Assembly: GCA_026874595.1 (NCBI GenBank)
Contig: CM049317.1
Coordinates: 75,548,891-75,612,890, forward strand
Direction of reading: 5' to 3'
Source of the DNA: Sipunculus nudus
Taxonomy: Eukaryota; Annelida; Sipuncula; Golfingiida; Sipunculidae
Length of the DNA stretch: 64,000 nt
Position 1 is the stretch's first letter. Every line of letters starts with the position of its first letter. The position numbers were made by a program, and so were the translations under genes. The notes beneath the pieces were generated by a model. The model saw only the letters and a program-made list of their open reading frames with translations, did no database searches and was not told the DNA's origin. Shown here piece after piece: positions 60,603 to 64,000 of the stretch.

Positions 60603-62625
60603 CCGTATTTGACGTAACAAGCGCCCCTTCCGTAATTAGCCCCCCCCCCCCCCCCCCCCCCCCGGAATTTGGGAGATCACTTTAAGAAAACTAAGGGATG
60701 AGCCATCCTAACCTCACTTTTCTCCCTAGCCATTCTTACATGGGGCAACGTAATTGTTTCATTTCTCCCCGCCAAACTTAAAAGTTACCGCCAGTTTTTA
60801 TTCTACCTATTATAATATTAATATCAATATTAATAATAATATTAGTTACACCCAACAGAATCAGTGGTCAAGTGTGTCATAGATAACATTGACTGACTGT
60901 GTCCGTGAAGGCCGACCCTGCAGCTGGCCTTGCTGATCGGGTGACCTGAACTCAGATACGTTTGTGGATGTATTATGCAATGAAATATATATACTTACCG
61001 TATTTGCGCGTGTACAGGACGATAAATATTATCCAAACAATATTTGGCTAAGAAGGGCGACTGTCTTATATATGGGTACAAGCTTTTAAGCGTTCTCAGG
61101 GCCGCCAAGGATAATTTACGGCAATCAGCCTTAATACGTTGGTCAAACTGGACGCCATAAATATCGGTGATCATGTCCGTATGCTGGTAATATACACTCA
61201 ATAAAGAACATTACAATGCTTTGTTTTTGTTTGAATTTATCGTTTATACATCAGATTTACATGTGCACAGAGTTTAATAATTGGTAAGGTAAGGTTTGCC
61301 CTTGCCGCATTTACACAGAGATTCTAACTGAATTATTATATGAAAAACCCTTCTGACAGTAGGGCCAATGATTTTCCGCGATCGCTTACGGAATCGCGGA
61401 ACTGATCGACTGACCGAAACGGAATTCCCAATCCTGAAAATATACAAGTTTTAATGTATTTTTTTTTGTCCAAAAATATAAAGGCAATTCACTTATGCAG
61501 TGATATAATTGTCGATGCCGCTGACATCGTGCGCGGCTTACCAATGTAATCAAGATTACAGCGCTCGCGCAAGGGATGCTTGGAGCTTGCCTACTTGGCT
61601 AAATGCCACCAAGTAGCACGTAATATGCATATTTAAACCAAGATGATTTTTTTTCTCATATGGTGCCGTATTTACCACGTAAAATGTTCACAAGTCCAGT
61701 GAATGCGGACGCTGTCAGCTGGCTTGCACACTGACATACACAAACTCGCACATGGCACTTCCCTTACAAGACATCCAGTAGCGCGCTAAAATTATATGAA
61801 GCGGCTTTTCCTCAGGCGACGCGAAATTCAGTGTTTGTCAAGCTTGTATTAAAGGACTACGTCAAGAAATGAATGTGTTATAACGGGTCAACAAAGTTCA
61901 AAATAGGAACCGTGTTTCCGTTTGATATAAATATGACAAATTTCAAAAACAAAGCCCTGGATTTGGTGCGTATACACACTGAGGTTAATATAATGGCTGG
62001 GTTTTTAGGGCCAGTATTTCAGTTTTTTTAAAACTTTTGCATGTAATATCATGCACAAAGAAAGGACAAAAAGGACAATTATTGGAGATGCCATTCCATG
62101 TCACACATCGGCTCAGCTGTCAAAGGTATTTGCGCAAGGTGACTGATATAATCGGGGTACCGACGTCCCTTATTATATTTTTTCTTCTTTCAAATAAATA
62201 CTGTTTTACATACCTTTAGATGAACATTTTATATATTCTACTACCTTATTAGGCGGTGACTTTTATTAAAGAGTGCATTTATTACCATCCTAATTTTTCC
62301 TCTTCACCTGCAATGGAAATCTCGAACTGCAGTCATTCATACAATTCTCTCATACAACACAACTGCAAATCAGTATCACTTGTAAGTTATTATTTTTCAA
62401 AACTTCACACAACCATCGCTCAATGATCGTTGCTTTTTTCTGAATTATCCTGAATGTGCTGTGAAGCCAAAGACGTGTACGCCGCACTTTAAATTAGAGG
62501 ATCATAACATACGTTGGAAGTTGGCAGATTAGGGGGGGGGGAGGGGGGGCGCTTATTAGGGTATAAACATATTTGGAAAATTTTAATTTTGAGGGCGCCC
62601 GGGGCGCTTATTACGTCGATTACGG
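60603..62625. mobile_element. 2.0-kb pogo-like TIR element with poly-C / poly-G subterminal tracts
   Basis: The left end CCGTATTTGACGTAACAAGC and the right end, other strand CCGTAATCGACGTAATAAGC, continue into GCCCC in both (22 of 25 matching). A C-run (60640-60663) lies inside the left end. G-runs (62524-62540) followed by a second GGCGCTTATTA lie inside the right end. The interior is GC-richer than surroundings. A minus-strand frame (60995-61201, 68 codons) shows no recognised motif. A second terminus-like word, TACCGTATTTGCGCGTGTAC, sits at about 60998. The left flank is TA and the right flank CA, so a TA duplication is possible but imperfect. Confidence 0.65.
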
Positions 62626-62884
62626 CATTTGGTCTGTCAAAGCACTTCATAGCAGGATGTTTGGCTTATCAGAGAAGTATTCTATCATATTGTTTTGTAT
62701 ATCAGAGTATGATCTTACAATAGCATTTAGTCTACCTTAGCATGATCTTATCATATTGTCTGATTTATCAGTGCATATTCTCATGAGGATGCTCAGCTAA
62801 TCAAAGCACTTACTTTATGAAAAGCTTGTTGTATGCCTATTTCCTGAACAAGGTCCAGTTGAAGTGTTTTGTTCATATGAACAT

Positions 62885-64000
62885 GGTATTATTGTTAGGT
62901 TTATCAGGATATGGATGGTGTTTTCAGAATGTAAGGTTTATCAGTACATAGATGGTGTTTTAAAAATATAAGGTTTATCAGGACATAGATGGTGTTATCA
63001 GAATTTAAGGTTTATCAGAACAGAGATTTGATATCAGGATGTAAGGTTTATCAGTACATAGATGGTGTTATCAGGATGTAAGTTTTATCAGGACATAGAT
63101 GGTGTTATCAGGATGTAAGGTTTATCAGGACATAGATGTGTTATCAGGATGTAAAGTTTATCAGGACATAGATGTGTTATCAGGATGTAAGGTTTATCAG
63201 GACATAGATGTGTTATCAGGATGTAAGGTTTATCAGGACACAGATGTGTTATCAGGATGTAAGTTTTATCAGGACATAGATGGTGTTATCAGGATGTAAG
63301 GTTTATCAGGACATAGATGTGTTATCAGGATGTAAAGTTTATCAGGACATAGATGGTGTTATCAGGATGTAAGGTTTATCAGGACATAGATGGTGTTATC
63401 AGGATGTAAGGTTTATCAGGATATAGATGTGTTATCAGGATATAAGGTTTATTAGGACATAGATGTGTTATCAGGATGTAAGGTTTATCAGTAAATAGAT
63501 GTTATCAGGATGTAAGGTTTATCAGGACATAGATGTGTTATCAGGATGTAAGGTTTATCAGTACATAGATGGTGTTATCAGGATGTAAGGTTTATCAGGA
63601 CATAGATGTGTTATCAGGATGTAAGGTTTATCAGTACATAGATGTGTTATCAGGATGTAAGGGTTATCAGGACATAGATGGTGTTTTCAGGAAGTAAGGT
63701 TTATCAGGACATAGATGTGTTATCAGGATGTAAGGTTTATCAGGACATAGATGGTGTTATCAGGATGTAAGGTTTATCAGGACATAGGTAGTGTTATCAG
63801 GATGTAAGGTTTATCAGTACATAGATGTGTTATCAGGATGTTAGGTTTATCAGGACATAGATGGTGTTATCAGGATGTAAGGTTTATCAGGACATAGATG
63901 GTGTTATCAGGATGTGAGGTTTATCAGGACATAGATGTGTAATCAGGATGTAAGGTTTATCAGGACATAGATGTGTTATCAGGATGTAGGGTTTATCAGT
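62885..64000 (+). repeat. Minisatellite, 36/37-bp unit, continues beyond the window
   Basis: The unit is GTTATCAGGATGTAAGGTTTATCAGGACATAGATGT(G) with a 37-bp GGTGTT variant. About 30 copies. The 36-bp runs read as VLSGCKVYQDID repeats, an artefact. Confidence 0.95.

Overview
The window is AT-rich animal genomic DNA. It contains small exons with canonical GT/AG splice sites, long introns, non-LTR retrotransposon relics, many non-autonomous DNA elements and an unusual number of minisatellite arrays. Repeat style and exon sequence suggest a lophotrochozoan, most likely a mollusc. This is an inference, since no species-diagnostic sequence was recognised.

One protein-coding gene is clearly present. 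It is a complete plus-strand ELAC1 orthologue, the short-form tRNase Z (zinc phosphodiesterase). Its nine coding exons lie at 5850-5928, 6762-6877, 8149-8349, 8943-9034, 9622-9717, 15345-15444, 15963-16143, 17832-17926 and 21882-21998. All junctions are GT..AG and all phases join. The 1077-nt CDS encodes 358 residues, close to the length of the vertebrate protein, and all metallo-beta-lactamase metal motifs are intact. A GC-rich promoter-like segment (about 740-1020) has overlapping CRE and E-box motifs and an E2F-like site. It precedes a consensus donor at 1057/1058 that probably ends a noncoding first exon, spliced to the acceptor at 5842.

Layout: 1-671 is the 3' end of a LINE with a zf-RVT domain. 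672-5842 holds the promoter, the candidate 5' UTR exon, a SINE head, two related TIR elements and a broken Rex1/CR1-like reverse transcriptase. 5843-22003 is ELAC1. Its introns hold tandem copies of the exon 2 splice acceptor, a 396-bp insertion with 11-bp flanking repeats, and three large members of a hairpin-headed repeat family. Two of those members end about 20 bp upstream of exons 6 and 9.

From 22 to 64 kb I find no convincing coding exon. This part is minisatellite arrays (about 33, 27, 100, 21, 31, 21 and 36 bp units), dinucleotide repeats, a 4.7-kb composite member of the hairpin-headed family (48.96-53.70 kb), and three TIR elements: 23023-24723 (TA target site), 44413-46581 (minisatellites in both arms) and 60603-62625 (pogo-like ends with poly-C/poly-G). 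The open frames here come from repeats whose units lack stops, not from genes.
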